From Dendrobium chrysotoxum (Eukaryota > Streptophyta > Magnoliopsida > Asparagales > Orchidaceae): a stretch of 64,000 bases of DNA. Numbering within the stretch: the stretch's first letter is position 1; each line of letters opens with the position of its first letter. Positions 22,350 to 34,549 of this stretch are shown here, piece by piece. The notes under the pieces were generated by a model. The model was not told the DNA's origin, did not search any database, and saw nothing but the letters and a program-made list of their open reading frames with translations. Made by a program: the position numbers and the translations under genes. The stretch covers positions 21,902,228 through 21,966,227 of the forward strand of contig CM034304.1 of the NCBI GenBank assembly GCA_019925795.1, given 5' to 3'.

Positions 22350-24260
22350 CACCTAGGATATCAGATTCCTAAGTTTTGGATTCCTAAGAGATATCTAAGG
22401 ATTGTCTTAATAACAGTCAGGTGGGATTCTCTTAGATCAGCTTGAAATCTAATATAGAGATAAATACTAAACATAATATCAAGTATGCTAATAGTTAAGT
22501 AATGAAGTGATCCGATTATTCCCCTGTATTTCTTTTGATCAATTGATTTTCTACTTGAGTCCTTATCCAACTAAACTATAGAGCTCATGGGAGTGTTAAT
22601 TGCCTTAACTTTATCCATTTCATATTTCTTAAGGATGTCCATAATATATTTTAATTAACTAAGAAAAATTTTATCATTCTTCTGCCTTATATTAAATCCA
22701 AGAAAGTAGTTCAGTTCTCCCATCATACTCATCTCAAACTCCTTACTCATTATTTTAGAGAACTCATCACACAACTTTTTATTCGAAAATCTAAATAAAA
22801 TATCATCAACAAAGATATGGACAATAAGTAGTACTTCTCTTATCTTTTTAAGAAAAAGGGTGGTGTCTACACTCCCCTTAACAAAGGTTCTATCTAGTAG
22901 GAATGTGCTTAGCCTTTCATACCATGCTCTAGGTGCTTGTTTCAGTCCATACAATACCTTTTTTTAATTTGAACACATGAGCGAGAAATTATGAGTTTCT
23001 AAAGCCTGGGGGTTGTTCAACATATACATTTTCTTTTATTACCCCATTTAAAAACACTAAAAAATTTTCCAACATTTCAGTATCCAAGGAAGGCTCCTTC
23101 ATCAAATTTTTGGTTAAACTTTACTAACAGAGATTTCCCATTATTTAGAATGAATACTTTACATCCAAAGACATAAAGGTGAGAGAGGTTTGGTGTCTTA
23201 CCCTTAAGAATTTCATAGGGTGTATTGTTTAGCTTGGATTTAACATTAACCCTATTTAGAATATAATAGACTGTGTTTATCACTTCTACCTAGAAGTATT
23301 TAAGAAGTTAATATTCAATTAACATGGCTCTAGAGGCTTTTACCAAGGTCCTATTTTTTTTCTTTCAGCTACCCTGTTCTACTGAGGGGTTCTAGGAGCT
23401 AAAAAGTTATGATATATCCCTTGTTCCTTACAGTAAGATTGAAATCTTTTATTTTTAAACTCTCTACCATGACTATTATGAATTGTCAGAATTTCATAAT
23501 CTAGCTTCCTCTAAACTCAAGCGAAGAATGTCCTAAATTCCTCGAATGATTCACTTTTATGAGATAAGAATCTAACCCAAGTAAACCTTGAGTAATCATC
23601 AACATTTATATACCCAAAGACTTTCCCTCCTAGGCTTGCAGTGCTAACGGGTCCAAAGAGATCCATGTGAAGGACTTCTAAAGGTTTACTGGTATTAATG
23701 ACCTTAATTAAGTGGAAGGAGGATTTGATTTATTTTTCTAACTAACAAGCATCACATAGGTGGTCTTTAGTGAATTCTAGTTTAGGTATAGCTCTTACTA
23801 ACTCTTTTTAGGTGATTTTTCTAAAGTTTTTCATGCTTGCATGACAAAGTCTCCTATGACATAATCAAGATTCACCAGTAATAGTTTTTAGGCAAAGAGA
23901 GTTAGCAGGTTTAACATAGTTTAAATCAAGTATGTAAACATTATTGATTCTTTTTCCTTGCATCACAGTATTTTCATTTAAGCTTATAATGTAGCTAGTA
24001 GATAAAAATTTAATGATGAAGCCTTTATCATAGAGCTGGCCTATGCTAAGCAGATTATATTTTAACCCATCTACCCATAAAATATTTTTAATGAGAAAAT
24101 TTTTTGAGTTGTCAATTATACCTGAGCCCGCCACTCTCCTAGTGGTATTATTTTCAAGTGTCACCTTGCATCCTGCCCTAGCCTCTAGTGAAATAAATTG
24201 ATTTTCACCTCTAGTCATATATCTTGAATATCTGTTGTCCAAGTTCTACATGCTCTTATA
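22350..24260 (-). pseudogene. Protease, integrase and reverse transcriptase of Sirevirus B, broken
   Basis: RT is seen at 22954-22360 on the minus strand (YGLKQAPRAWYERLSTFLLD, then FVDDILFRFSNKKLCDEFS, then GSLHYLTISILD). The integrase C-terminal half is at about 23350-23077 (YYILNRVNVKSKLNNTPYEI, then DEGAFLGY). The protease-proximal frame is 24242-23865, with the active-site region reading LDNRYSRYMTRG. The usual D-S-G is D-N-R, the same replacement as in element A. Part of RT is missing near 23045: the frame jumps from the integrase end to RT, which suggests an internal deletion. RNase H lies beyond the CACTA, at 14180-14662. Confidence 0.85.
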
Positions 24261-24439
24261 AGGCCTTTTATGAAAGCATCCCTTTAAAATCATTAAAGGT
24301 TAGATTTAGGAACCCAAACAAGTTTGGGTTCCACCTTATGAATTGAAGAATGAGATGCATGCATGTTATGCTGTGGTATTTGCAATTTTGATCTTCACAC
24401 CAAATGTATTCTATGATGGATAGTATAAGTGTGGGAGAT

Positions 24440-26070
24440 ATATCCTAGCATGCTATAAGAAATAATATCTAATACCAGGAAAAAGATTTATTAATCTATG
24501 TGAGCTATGATGCCTCTTCTTAGGTTTGAATGCATGCTGTGTTGATGGTTTATAAAATTCTACAAGCGATGGTGGCATTTTATTTTCTTTAAAAGTAGTC
24601 AATTTCACTTGCAATGATTTGTTTGTACTTTCAAGAATTAAATTTTTAAATTTTATAGCATGCTCACTATTATCTAATTGAGATGTAAGAATCTCTAGTT
24701 CTTTGAATACATTTTCTAATTCAACATGTGACATTTTCAAGGAATCATGTTCAGCAGTTAAATTAAGATACTTCTTATTTAAAGTATCAAATTCTTCTAA
24801 TAAAGTCGTATGATTACTATCCAAAGTAGAATGATCTTTGTTAAGGCATTTATGCTCTTTCTACAGTTTTGAAAAATCAGAATTCAAGCTTGCATTCATT
24901 TTCTTGACCTGAATATGCAGTATGGATTTTTTTAGAAACTTTAAATAATTCATTATAGGAAAGCTCACATATCCCCTCTTGATCAGAATAATAAGATGGT
25001 TATCTGCCATTAAGCCCAAGTTGGTTACCTCCTCTTCTGCTTCTATTTTAAATGAGTCTGAAGCAGAGTTTGCCCAAAAAGCCTTCTGAATCCTTTGCTT
25101 GCCCTTTTTGAACTTAGGTTTTTTTTCACCCTTCTCCTTGATTGGGTGAGTTTTCAAATTTGGGAAATCTGACTTCAAGTTCCCTGGTTTCTTGCATTCA
25201 AAATAGATAACATCAGTAGAAACCTTAGAATTTTTATTAGCTTTACCTTTATTCCATTGTGTATACTTTTGCTTTTTCTTTAGAAAGCTTTTAAATTGCC
25301 TTATCATCAGTGCAATGTCATTATCATCATCAGGTGCAAAATTATCACTATCAAAATCGTTAGCCTTTAGGGCTATAGTTTTCTCCTTTCTCTTTTCACC
25401 TACATCAAGTTGTCTTTGACTCACTCCCTGCTTGTAGGCAATGAATGATCTAAGTAAGTTATCAATGGAGTAAACATTCAGATCCTTAGATTCAAATAAT
25501 AGTAGTGATTTTTGCATCATAAAGGTAAGTAGACAACACAAGAATTTATTAACTTTTTCATAGTTAATAAGTTCTCTTTCTAAAATATACTAGGAAGTAA
25601 TAATCTGAGTCAACCTAATATGTAGTTTAGAGATTGATTTACTAGGCTTCATGCGAAAGAGTTCATAGTCATGGAGTAGAATATTCAACCTAAATTATTT
25701 TACTTTGTTTGTTCCTTCATAGGTTATGGAGAGTTTATCCTAATTTTCTTTCCAATTGTGCAAGGGGATACACACATGTAATCTTCAAATTTTAATGCAT
25801 AAAAAAATAGTTTAAACATTCAGCATTTAATTAGGCTAAATCTCTATCTTCTATGCTCCATTCAGAAAAAGAAAGTTGAGTTTTCATGCCATTAACAAAA
25901 TATGAAGGTGCAGAATATCCTTCCTGAACTAACATCCACATGCGATAATCTATAAATTGCAAAAAAGTAAACATTTGTATTTTTCAAAAGTTAAAAGGAA
26001 TAATATCAAATAACGATGTTCGTGTGATTGAATATCCTTCTGTAGTATTATAATTTCCAAAGTTAGCCAT
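24440..26070 (-). pseudogene. Gag of Sirevirus B, broken
   Basis: The ATG at 26070 opens MANFGNYNTTEGYSITRTSL, close to the gag of A. The mid part, 25541-24861, holds the first zinc-knuckle region (FECKKPGNLKSDFPNL, with Cys replaced by Phe) and a Lys-rich stretch. The coiled coil follows at 24824-24500, and the second knuckle near 24470 is degraded (RYYFL). It has the same architecture as gag of A but with more substitutions in the knuckles. Confidence 0.82.
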
Positions 26071-26110
26071 TGATCATTTTTCAAAAGTTTTCTAAAACAT
26101 AATTTTTTGA

Positions 26111-26128
26111 ATCCCGCTCTGATACCAT
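26111..26128 (-). other. Primer binding site of Sirevirus B
   Basis: The minus strand reads TGGTATCAGAGCGGGAT, a perfect tRNA-Met-type primer site, just inside the 5' LTR. Confidence 0.9.
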
Positions 26129-26129
26129 T

Positions 26130-27779
26130 TAAAAGTTTGTGAGGGTTGTTAAACCTCTAAGAACTAGCCCGAGGCTAACCAAGAGAGAGGGTGAATTGCT
26201 AATTTAAAAATTCTTTAATAAAAAGAATTTTTTTATACTTTTTCAAAATTAAATTTAGACGATTTCAATAATGGATGCGGAAGTGAATAAATTTATAATA
26301 ACAAAACAAATCAGAGTTTTTAACCATGTAGTAAACCACAAAAAAATAAAAGTGTGAAAAAAAATAAGAATGAGCACACCAGATTTTATAGTGGTTCAGT
26401 CAAACCTGACCTACGTCCACTCCCCAGAACCCTCCATTCCAGGTATTGCACTAAAAGTAGTGTCTCTCCTTTTGCTCCCTCAGCAAGGCAGAAAATCCCT
26501 TACAAAATCACTTTCATCTTCTTGGTGTAGTGGAGAACCAAAAGCTTTTACACCCTCCCAGTGATGGTAGCAAACCTTGAATCTTTTACACCCTCCAGGT
26601 GATGGCAGAAAATCATGAATCCTTCTTCTCCCTCCTGGAGATGGCAGAGAACCACAGACCTAGTGCTGTAGAAACTCTTCCTAGAGCCTCCAAAGGATCA
26701 AGGTAGAATCTTGAAGAAGACGTTGAAGAATCTTGCTTGGAGTAACCTTACGAAGCTCTCATAACTCCCTTTCACAAGAATTCTCCCTCTCTTCTCTGCC
26801 AAAGCTCTCCTCAAGAGTCTTGGTAGCAAAAGATTTCTTACAAGACAATATAGGAGTTTAAATAGAAAGCCTCCAAAGAAGCCCTAAATTTCAATTTATC
26901 ATCAAGGATAATCCAATACAATCGTTAGATTGCCTTGTATGATTAATAAAAAAACTACACTGCTAGACAATACAAAATATATTAGTTTGTACTATCAGTT
27001 CAAGAGATTATACCAACTGTCCTGTATGACCTTGAGATCATCCTATATGATTAGTACAAGAGACTATATTGATTGTCTAGTATGATAAGCGATGTTGGGT
27101 AATGATTAAAATATCATCCCATGCATCTCTCAGGTCATATAGTATGATCATCCTGCATGATGTGATAGAGCAATTAAACCATAATTAGCTCCTAATCACA
27201 TGATCAATTTAGGCATGATTATCACAAATTGTCCATTATAATGTATATCATACTGAATGATTAGAGTAAAATTTAAATATTAAAAAATTACCAAAATTAT
27301 GAATGACGGCTAAATTTTGTGATTATACCTGATCGCCCTGTACGATTAGGATCATCCTATATGTTTAGGTTAATCAATCTTAATTAAATAAGGGTGCCCT
27401 AATTAGGGTTTTCTATTTTAACTGATCGTCCAGTATAATATAAATCATATTGTACGATTAGTTCAAAAATAAAAATTTTTTTAACTCACCAACTCACTCC
27501 CTTAAGTGTGTGTATGCAAGGTTACTCAGTTAGTATCCACCATATAGATGACTTGACTGAAGAAAGATGAAAGTATATTAAAGTTAAAATTACAAATAGA
27601 CTCAACCCTAGTCTACTCAATCTTGAGCTGATTGAAGTTACAAGTGAACAGTGGACCTGAAATATTAGTGAGCAAGGCAATACATATATGCAATAAAATA
27701 ATTAACAGGAGATAGCAGTAAGAAAATAATAATATTTTTTATCACCAAAATTATAGTACTCGAGTTTAGATTTACAACA
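26130..27779 (-). repeat. 5' LTR of Sirevirus B (about 1650 bp)
   Basis: On the minus strand it opens TGTTGTAAATCTAAACTCG at 27779 and ends CTTTTA at 26130 (CA changed to TA). It has the CTAGCCCGAGGCTAACCAAG motif and GTGAATTG next to its inner end. Repeats of about 45 bp with the GGCAGAAAATC theme lie at 26470-26660, and a quasi-palindrome array at 26895-27465. It matches the LTR of A in order and by many shared words. Confidence 0.85.
26895..27465. repeat. Quasi-palindrome array in the LTR of element B
   Basis: Copies include ATAGTATGATCATCCTG, TGTCCTGTATGACC, ATCCTATATGATTAG, GATCGCCCTGTACGATT and ATCATATTGTACGATTAG. Cores are TA-rich (CTATATG, CTGTACG), unlike the TCCAGGA of element A. 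Many copies are decayed. Confidence 0.75.
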
Positions 27780-28840
27780 TGCACTACCATTAAGCTAGCA
27801 CTGCAATGCTCATTTAGTTAATTTATAAAATTATAAATAGTATCTTTAGACTATTTATAAAGGGGTGTGACATATTGTTGAGTCATTTTGTGCAAGTGTG
27901 TGGGCTGACATGGGAAGAGTATATCTTATGTTATACTATTTGGAGTCTTGCATTAGAGTGAAGCAAATTGAGGAAGTGCTAAAGGGATTGTAACTCTACT
28001 TCAAGTCATTTCTAAACTTGATTTTAGGTTGTTTATCATTTCATTATGTGCTTATCAGTTAACCATTCAGTGAAATAAAATATTTATTAAATTTGTTATG
28101 TGTAACATCGCCTCCATATGTAGCTAAACAAATTCACTAAATCTATGATGATTTGAAAGACAGCTATTGCATAGAGTAAGTTTCATTTTTAATACAAACA
28201 TGTTGTTTTTAAGTTCTTTGTGCTTCAATTAGTTTATGTATAGGTTATACATAAATTAAAATTTTTGTGTGATCTAAGGCATGGATGGAGCAATAGGAAC
28301 AATTATAAAACTTAGAACGTAGTCTGGCCATGCATAAATATATGATGGTTAAGGTTATAGGGTCCTAAGAAGATAGAAGAACTATAGTTGGGTGGGATCC
28401 TAACTAAGACTCCAACTAGCGTGACATAAAAGAGAAGCCTTATTATTGTGATCCACAGCAACATTTGGTAGTAAATCTCTCTAAAGCAATCATATTCTTT
28501 TGAGAAGTTATAGGTTCAGAGTTTCCTAAATTTAGTAAATTATTTTTTTGTAATTTGAATCTATTTACTTTTAAACTACACTCATTTTAAATCATTCAAC
28601 TGGATAAATTTAGCAGTTCAATAGGTAGTAATAAAGTGAACGTAGGGTAATTATAGTTGGTTTCTCATGGGATTGGCACTCTTTTCACCATTATGTTACT
28701 TGATATAACACATGTACTTGCGCTAAAATAATAATTACACTATAAATAAATTAAACATCCATTATACAACTGATTAGTGTATGTAAGCTAAAGGAAATAA
28801 CTCTACATTTTCAAAGTAGCGATTAAAAAAGACATGTGTA
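27780..28840 (+). repeat. 5' LTR remnant of Athila-like element D
   Basis: The LTR tail shares the phrase CTCATGGGATTGG-ACTC and the GTACTTG area with the LTRs of element C (36170-36230 and 41375-41440). It ends at 28840, seven bases before the primer site. No gene is visible. Confidence 0.6.
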
Positions 28841-28846
28841 AGTTTT

Positions 28847-28863
28847 TGGCACCGTTGCTGAGG
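28847..28863 (+). other. Primer binding site of element D (tRNA-Asp type)
   Basis: TGGCACCGTTGCTGAGG is close to TGGCGCCGTTGCCGGGG, the primer site of Athila elements. Confidence 0.75.
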
Positions 28864-28959
28864 AGTCAACTAGAAAAATTATTATTCTGCTTTACATTTT
28901 TTATTGCCAAACCAATTTTTAGTTTAATATAATTTTCTTTTCTAATTTTATCTGCTTAT

Positions 28960-29960
28960 ATTCTACTTGATTTGATATATATTTGATGTTACTATTTATT
29001 ATTTAATATTTTTTATTATGTTATGTAGTATTGTATGCTTAGTATAAATAATTGGTAGAATTTTTATAGGACAATTAAATTGAAAGAAATTAAGAAAAAT
29101 TAGAAAAGTTCAAAAATTTTAAAGTGATTAAAAAATTGTTGAACAAGTTCATTAAAACAAGCACCACAATGCCCAGTTGAAAGGTGAAGCTATCTATGAA
29201 TCATGTGAAAGATTTAAGGAATTCTTTAGAAAATACCCCCACCATGCCCTTCTAGATTGGTTAATAATTCAAATTTTTTATAATGGCATTATATGTTCCC
29301 TTACATTAATCATAGATACTGATGTTGCTGGTTTTTTGATGTCGAAGCCCTTTTATAAGGCCTATGCTTAAGTAAGGAGATGGCTTCCAATAATTTTTAA
29401 TGACCATCTAAATGAATTAACCCTAAAAAAATAGCTAACATTTATGAATTAGATGCCTTATTAATATCAACTACCCAAGTAGCTGCCATTTCTAGAAATT
29501 AGACAACCTTAGAATTAGTTCACCTCAAAATATATCCATAAGCTTGTAAGAAAATATTTGTGAAGCCTCTAGTAATCCTAACATTTTAGGAGTACAATCA
29601 AATAATGTAATCAATAATATACCCACAAATCCCTATTCTAATACATATAATCCTTGTTGGAAAAACCATCTAAATTTTAGTTGGAGTAATAATCAAAATA
29701 ATGACACTAATTAAAACTCTAACTAGCTAAATCAAGTTGGGTATTGGAACCACCCACCTAAAAATTTTGGTAAACTAAGCCTAATTATTTCCTTGGATTT
29801 AACTCAAATAACTAATCTAAAGATAAAATCCTTCTTTAAGAGGATTAGTTTTGTAAATGGGTACATGATTGCAAAGTCAAGCTACTATAATTAGGAATAT
29901 TGAAAACTAATTAGGATAGCTAGCTGCATCTTTAACCAATAGACCCCAAGGAACTTTACC
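28960..29960 (+). pseudogene. Gag of Athila-like element D, broken
   Basis: The clearest part is 29177-29371: GEAIYESCERFKEFFRKYPH, then LLDWLIIQIFYNG and MSKPFYKAYA, the conserved retrotransposon gag block of Athila-type elements (E-RFKELLRKCPHH and FYNGL). Similar text in element C at 37046-37228 confirms it. Everything else in the region is broken by stops. Confidence 0.75.
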
Positions 29961-29999
29961 GAGTAATAGTGAATTTAATCCTAAAGAAAAAGGTAAAAA

Positions 30000-32541
30000 A
30001 TAATGCAAAGCTATTCAATTGAGGAGTGGGAAAGAGCTAGAGACTGTGACTATGAGCAAGGATCAATCTAAGGATGATGCTATTGTAGAAAAACCAGTAG
30101 AGGTCACTAGACTCAATGAACCACCTCAACCTAAAAAAGCAGTAGAAAAACCTATTAGAGTGGTAGTTGAGAGGCCACCCCCATAATTTCCCTAAAGATT
30201 GTTAAAATATAATTTAGATAAGCAATTCTCAAGGCTTTTGGAAATCTTTAAAAAATTAACTATTAGCATTCCATTTGCAAAAGCCTTAGAATAGATTCCC
30301 ACCTATTCTAAGTTCATGAAAGATATCCTAAGTAAGAAAATAAGATTAAAAGATTTTGAGATCATAGATTTTACTAAGGATGTAATGAAATTCTATAGAA
30401 GAATCTTTGTTAAAATCTTAAGACCCTAGTAGTTTTATCATTTCTATGAATATAGGGGATAAATTTTATGCTATGTGATTTAATAATCAGCAATAATTTA
30501 ATGCTCTTGTCCATATTCAAAAACTTGATCTAAGAGATGTTCAACCTACCATTGTTACCCTTTAGTTAGTAAACCGTTCATTCACCATTTTGTAGGGGGT
30601 TACAGAGGATGTGTCAGTTAAGATAGATAAATTTACCTTATGGATTTCATTATCTTAGATATGAAAGAAGATGAGGAGATATCTATTATCTTTGGTAGAG
30701 CTTTCCTAGCTATTAGTAGGGAAATGATAGATGTGCAAAAAGGTGAATTGACAATGAGAGTGCAAGATGAGAAAGTGACATTTAGTATCTCAAAGTGAAT
30801 GAAATTTTCTAGTGACCAAAATGAGGATTTCCATAGAGTAGACTTAGTTGAGGATTATGTGCAAGTATGTGTATAGGATTTTTTATTTGATAGTACTTTA
30901 GAGATTCCTTTATGTATGGATGGCATTTGAGAGGGAGATAGAGATTTTTGTTCAATTGATTGGTGATGCCTAAGATTTTTAGGGATAGGTTTAAAGTTCT
31001 TGATACATCATCCCTAGGTAGTCCTTTGAAACCTTCAGTTAAAGAGGCACCTATTTTAGAGGTAAAAGCCCTGAATGCCTATTTAAAGTATGCCTTTTTT
31101 TAGAAAAATTATCAACCTTACCTATTATCATAACTACTGAATTGGGAGAAGACAAAGAGGAGTAGTTGATTAGGGTTCTTAGTGAGTATAAGAAAGCTTT
31201 CAGTTGGACCATAACTGACATTAACAAAATAAGTCCATCCTTGTGCATGCACAAGATTCTGCTGGAGGAAAATTCCTACCTAAAAGGTAACCCTTAATAA
31301 AGACTAAACCCTATTATAAAAAAAAGTAGTGAAAAATGAGAAACTTAAGTTATTTGATGTAGGTACCTATATCAAATACTATATGGGTCATGTTTCTAAG
31401 AAAGGATGTTTAATTATTGTAGTTAATAAAAAGAATGAATTGATACCAACTAGGATAGTTACTGGATGAAGGATTTGTATAAACTATAGGAAGCTAAATA
31501 AAGGAAGTAGGAAAGACCAATTTTTCCTTACCTTTTATTGACCATTTGATAGGTTAGAAGAACATCTTTTTTATTGCTTTGTAAATTATGATTCAAGATA
31601 CCACCAGATTCCTATATCACTAGAAGACCTGGATAAAACCATTTTTACCAGTCCTTATAAGACTTTTTCCTTTAGTAGGATGCCCTTTAGCTTATACAAT
31701 GCCCCTGCTACTTTTCAAAGGTGTATGATGTCAATCTTTTCTAACTTAATTGAGTAGAAAATTGAGATTTTCATGGATGATTTCTCTATTTTTGGTACCA
31801 CTTTTTATTCTTTCTTAAAGTATTAACTCTGGTTTTAAAAAGATGTGTTGAAACAAATTTGATACTAAATGGGGGGAAATGTCAATTTATGGTAGCAGAA
31901 GGCATAGTATTAGGCCATAAAATTTATATGAGAGGTTTAGAAGTTGATAGAGCTAAAGAGTAAGTAATTGAAAATCTCTCACCACCCACTTCTATTAGAG
32001 GAATAAAAGCTTTTAGAAAATGCTGATGTTTATAGGAGATTAATTAGAAATTTTTCTAAAATATCAAAATTATTATGTCACTTGAAAATTATATCCCTTT
32101 TTATTTTAATGATGAATTCCTAAAAGCTTTTAACATTTTGAAGCAACACTTGATCATTGTACTTATTATTGCTACACTGATTAGATACTACATTTTGAAA
32201 TCATGTGTGATGCTAGTGATTATGTTGTAAGTGATGTGTTAGGAAAAACAAGAGATAGAAATATTCATGCTATTTACTATGCTAGTAGAACCTTAAACTC
32301 AACTCAATTTAACAATACAAGAACTAAAAAAATTGTTAGCTTTACCTTTAACAAGTTCATACCATATTTGATTAGCACTCACGTTCTAGTTTACACTAAT
32401 CATTCTGTTATTAAATTTCTTATCACAAAGAAAGATGCCAAGCCTAGATTAGTGGGGTGGATTCTTGTAATAAAAGAATCCACTAAGTTTTTATTACAAG
32501 AATCCACCCCACTAATCCCACCCAACTATGAGTCCCAATAG
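30000..32541 (+). pseudogene. Protease, reverse transcriptase and RNase H of Athila-like element D, broken
   Basis: The region before protease holds the KQFSRLLEIFKKLTISIPFA block (about 30220-30290). Protease-like sequence follows at about 30500-30800 (LDLRDVQPTIVTL, later RVQDEKVTFSISK). RT spans about 31350-31960, with INYRKLNKGSRKD, SFSRMPFSLYNAPATFQRCM and the active site IFMDDFSIFG at about 31770. RNase H is at 32203-32480 (MCDASDYVVSDVLGKTRDRN, then IYYASRTLNSTQFN). The integrase is missing. Stops occur throughout. Confidence 0.8.
32447..32517. repeat. Perfect 29-bp inverted repeat with 13-nt loop
   Basis: Left arm 32447-32475 and right arm 32489-32517 are exact reverse complements, for example GTGGGGTGGATTCTTG against CAAGAATCCACCCCAC. 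The left arm is the normal RNase H end of element D (RLVGWILV); the right arm replaces what should follow. The perfect pairing contrasts with the decay around it. Confidence 0.9.
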
Positions 32542-32599
32542 AATAAATTAGGCTTTGAACCTAGATGATGCACCTTGGATAACACCTACAGATTAGTGT

Positions 32600-34392
32600 A
32601 TTCTTCTGACTTATTCTAATATGATCATATTCAAGGTAATCCACTAAGTTTTTCTATTTGAATCCTTCTACATGTATCTAGAAATATTTTGAATATATGT
32701 GAAAGTCTGCATGTGTTCTAGAGCGGGTCTCAAGGATCTATTTTCCTGTTCTAAAAATCTAAAATATTTTCCCTGAGTGTAGTGGAATTGGGTTTGGTGG
32801 CATCAAGGTGCTGAGCTCTCTAGATTTTTAGTAATTAATTTAGCACGGTGGCACTTGGGGTGGCATTGTGGTGTATAAGATTGGATGTCGTAGCTCTCGG
32901 CTTAAATTTTATATTAAAAATAAATATTTTTCACTATTTGAATTCATTTTGCTCCCTTAAGGTAGGTGGCTAGTGGGAGAGAAGAGGGATTCTATTGAGA
33001 TAAAGCTAGTTTTATCTCACTTTAAATCATTTTCAATTAACAATCCAGTTCTAAAAATAGTTTAGTTTAAGATAGGTTATATTTTTCCTCTCTCGATTTT
33101 AAAAAATACCAAAATTTTAAGAATTTTTTTATTTAAATTTTTTATTTTTTATTTTAAAAATGAGGATAATTCCATGGCTACTAAACTTTCACCACATAAT
33201 GTTCTGCATGTTATCCTGGCACTAATTCCAAACATTTAGGTATTTTTTTTAAACTTTTACTCCAAAAATTTTGAAAAATGTGCCATTTAAATTATCTTAA
33301 AATAATTCTTACCCCAAAAATAATATTTTAGTACAATTAAATCTTCAAAATAATGCTTCGAGTAATCTCTAATAATTTAGTTATATTTTGAAACAATAAA
33401 TTTCTACACACTAGTATATTCTACTACCTACTATTATAGCATTCTGTTAAATTTTGAATTGAGTTTTTGTACATTTCTTTTATTATAATGCAATGAATTA
33501 TATACTTATTTGATTGAAATATGTGATTTAGAGAAGACAGATTAGTGTGTAGAGGAAGATATATTTTGGCTCTAAATGCACATTCTAGTGCTAAAGGAAC
33601 ATTCAAGTTCTATATATACACTCTATTCTGGTGCTATATGCACATTATATTCTGGTGCTGGGCATTAGGCTTCATTAGGGCCTATTTACCATTATGCTAG
33701 CATGAGAGTCATAAGGGTTAGAATTCTCTAAATTCTATTCTGATTAGAGGTAAGGGTTTGAGGGAAATCTGTTACTTTCGGCTTTGATATATGACATATA
33801 TATATTTATTTAATTTCTTACTTTGCTATTCAAGTTTTGATAACTACAAGCACTACTCTATTCCATATAGTAATTATTATAAACTACTTTTCAAGCTCAT
33901 CTGAATGCTTAGTAAATGAATTACTTGGAAATTAAGATTAGTAAGTGCAACTTGCTGAGTTGTGTTAGCTCACTGTTTATCAACATTTTATTTCAGGATC
34001 TGGGAAGTGAAAAGAGTTAGTTGAGTAGCTGAGTCTAGATCTTATTTATCTGAGTCTGTATAGGTTTTTATTTTTCTAATTTTTATATAATTATGTTTAG
34101 TTATTTAAAATATTATATTCTTTATTTTAGATTGTATTTATACGCTGTAGTGTAATTATTATAGATATATTTTGAATAGAAATGAAAAACAAATTTTATG
34201 GACAAGTTATTTACTATATAGTGAGATTTATTAATAGATACATGGTCTATTGTTTATTTTCTATATTATATTAAAAGAAAAATCTAAAAACATTTTTAAA
34301 ACCTCGATCTTGGGCTTAGCCTGTCGCAAGTCAACACAATAGGACATATTTCATTTGTGGGTCTTATTAGGTTGGTTAGTGAGAGTTCCTTT
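32600..34392 (+). repeat. Probable LTR and leader of element E
   Basis: There is no coding frame here. The region ends at the primer site and shares phrases with the equivalent part of element H (33640-33690 against 61470-61490: TATATTCTG, then GGCCTATTTACC-like text). The segment 33950-34000, TGCTGAGTTGTGTTAGCTCA, is a phrase common near the end of chromovirus LTRs. The start is not defined. Confidence 0.45.
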
Positions 34393-34393
34393 T

Positions 34394-34410
34394 TCGTATT
34401 AGAGTAATGG
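34394..34410 (+). other. Primer binding site of element E
   Basis: TCGTATTAGAGTAATGG is a decayed TGGTATCAGAGCAATGG (tRNA-Met type). Confidence 0.6.
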
Positions 34411-34549
34411 TTTTTAGGGAATTGATTATAAAACATAGCTATAGAAATTAATCTATAAATCAAGTATGGTAGATTTGGGTATGTCTAGGCATTCACTTAT
34501 GCTTATTTTCATGTGCATATATGTTCAACCATGTGTTATGTATGATTAT

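Larger units (their letters stand above)
9919..27779 (-). mobile_element. Sirevirus-type Ty1/copia retrotransposon B, interrupted
   Basis: Reading on the minus strand: 5' LTR 26130-27779, PBS, gag, PR, INT, RT, RNase H, a non-coding gap and the accessory ORF, which is cut at 9919 by element A. The rest, including the 3' LTR, must lie beyond the left edge on the far side of A. Two further insertions split it: CACTA at 14663-22349 between RT and RNase H, and an RTE LINE at 11427-13745 in the gap. Sequence resumes in register on both sides of each insert. The reading frames are more decayed than in A, fitting its older place in the nest. Confidence 0.85.
27780..32560 (+). mobile_element. Athila-like Ty3/gypsy element D, truncated
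   Basis: Its 5' LTR (27780-28840) lost its left part to the insertion of element B. It ends at a tRNA-Asp-type primer site (28847). Remnants of gag, protease, RT and RNase H follow in order on the plus strand, up to about 32560, where homology ends before integrase. The pol order with RNase H after RT, FMDDFSIFG in RT and the Asp primer site place it with Athila/Tat-type gypsy elements. It is full of stops. Confidence 0.75.

Noticed and set aside
33100..33620. A possible small host gene in the gap before element C
   Set aside because: No frame longer than about 60 codons, no recognisable motif, and the region fits LTR/leader sequence of element E.
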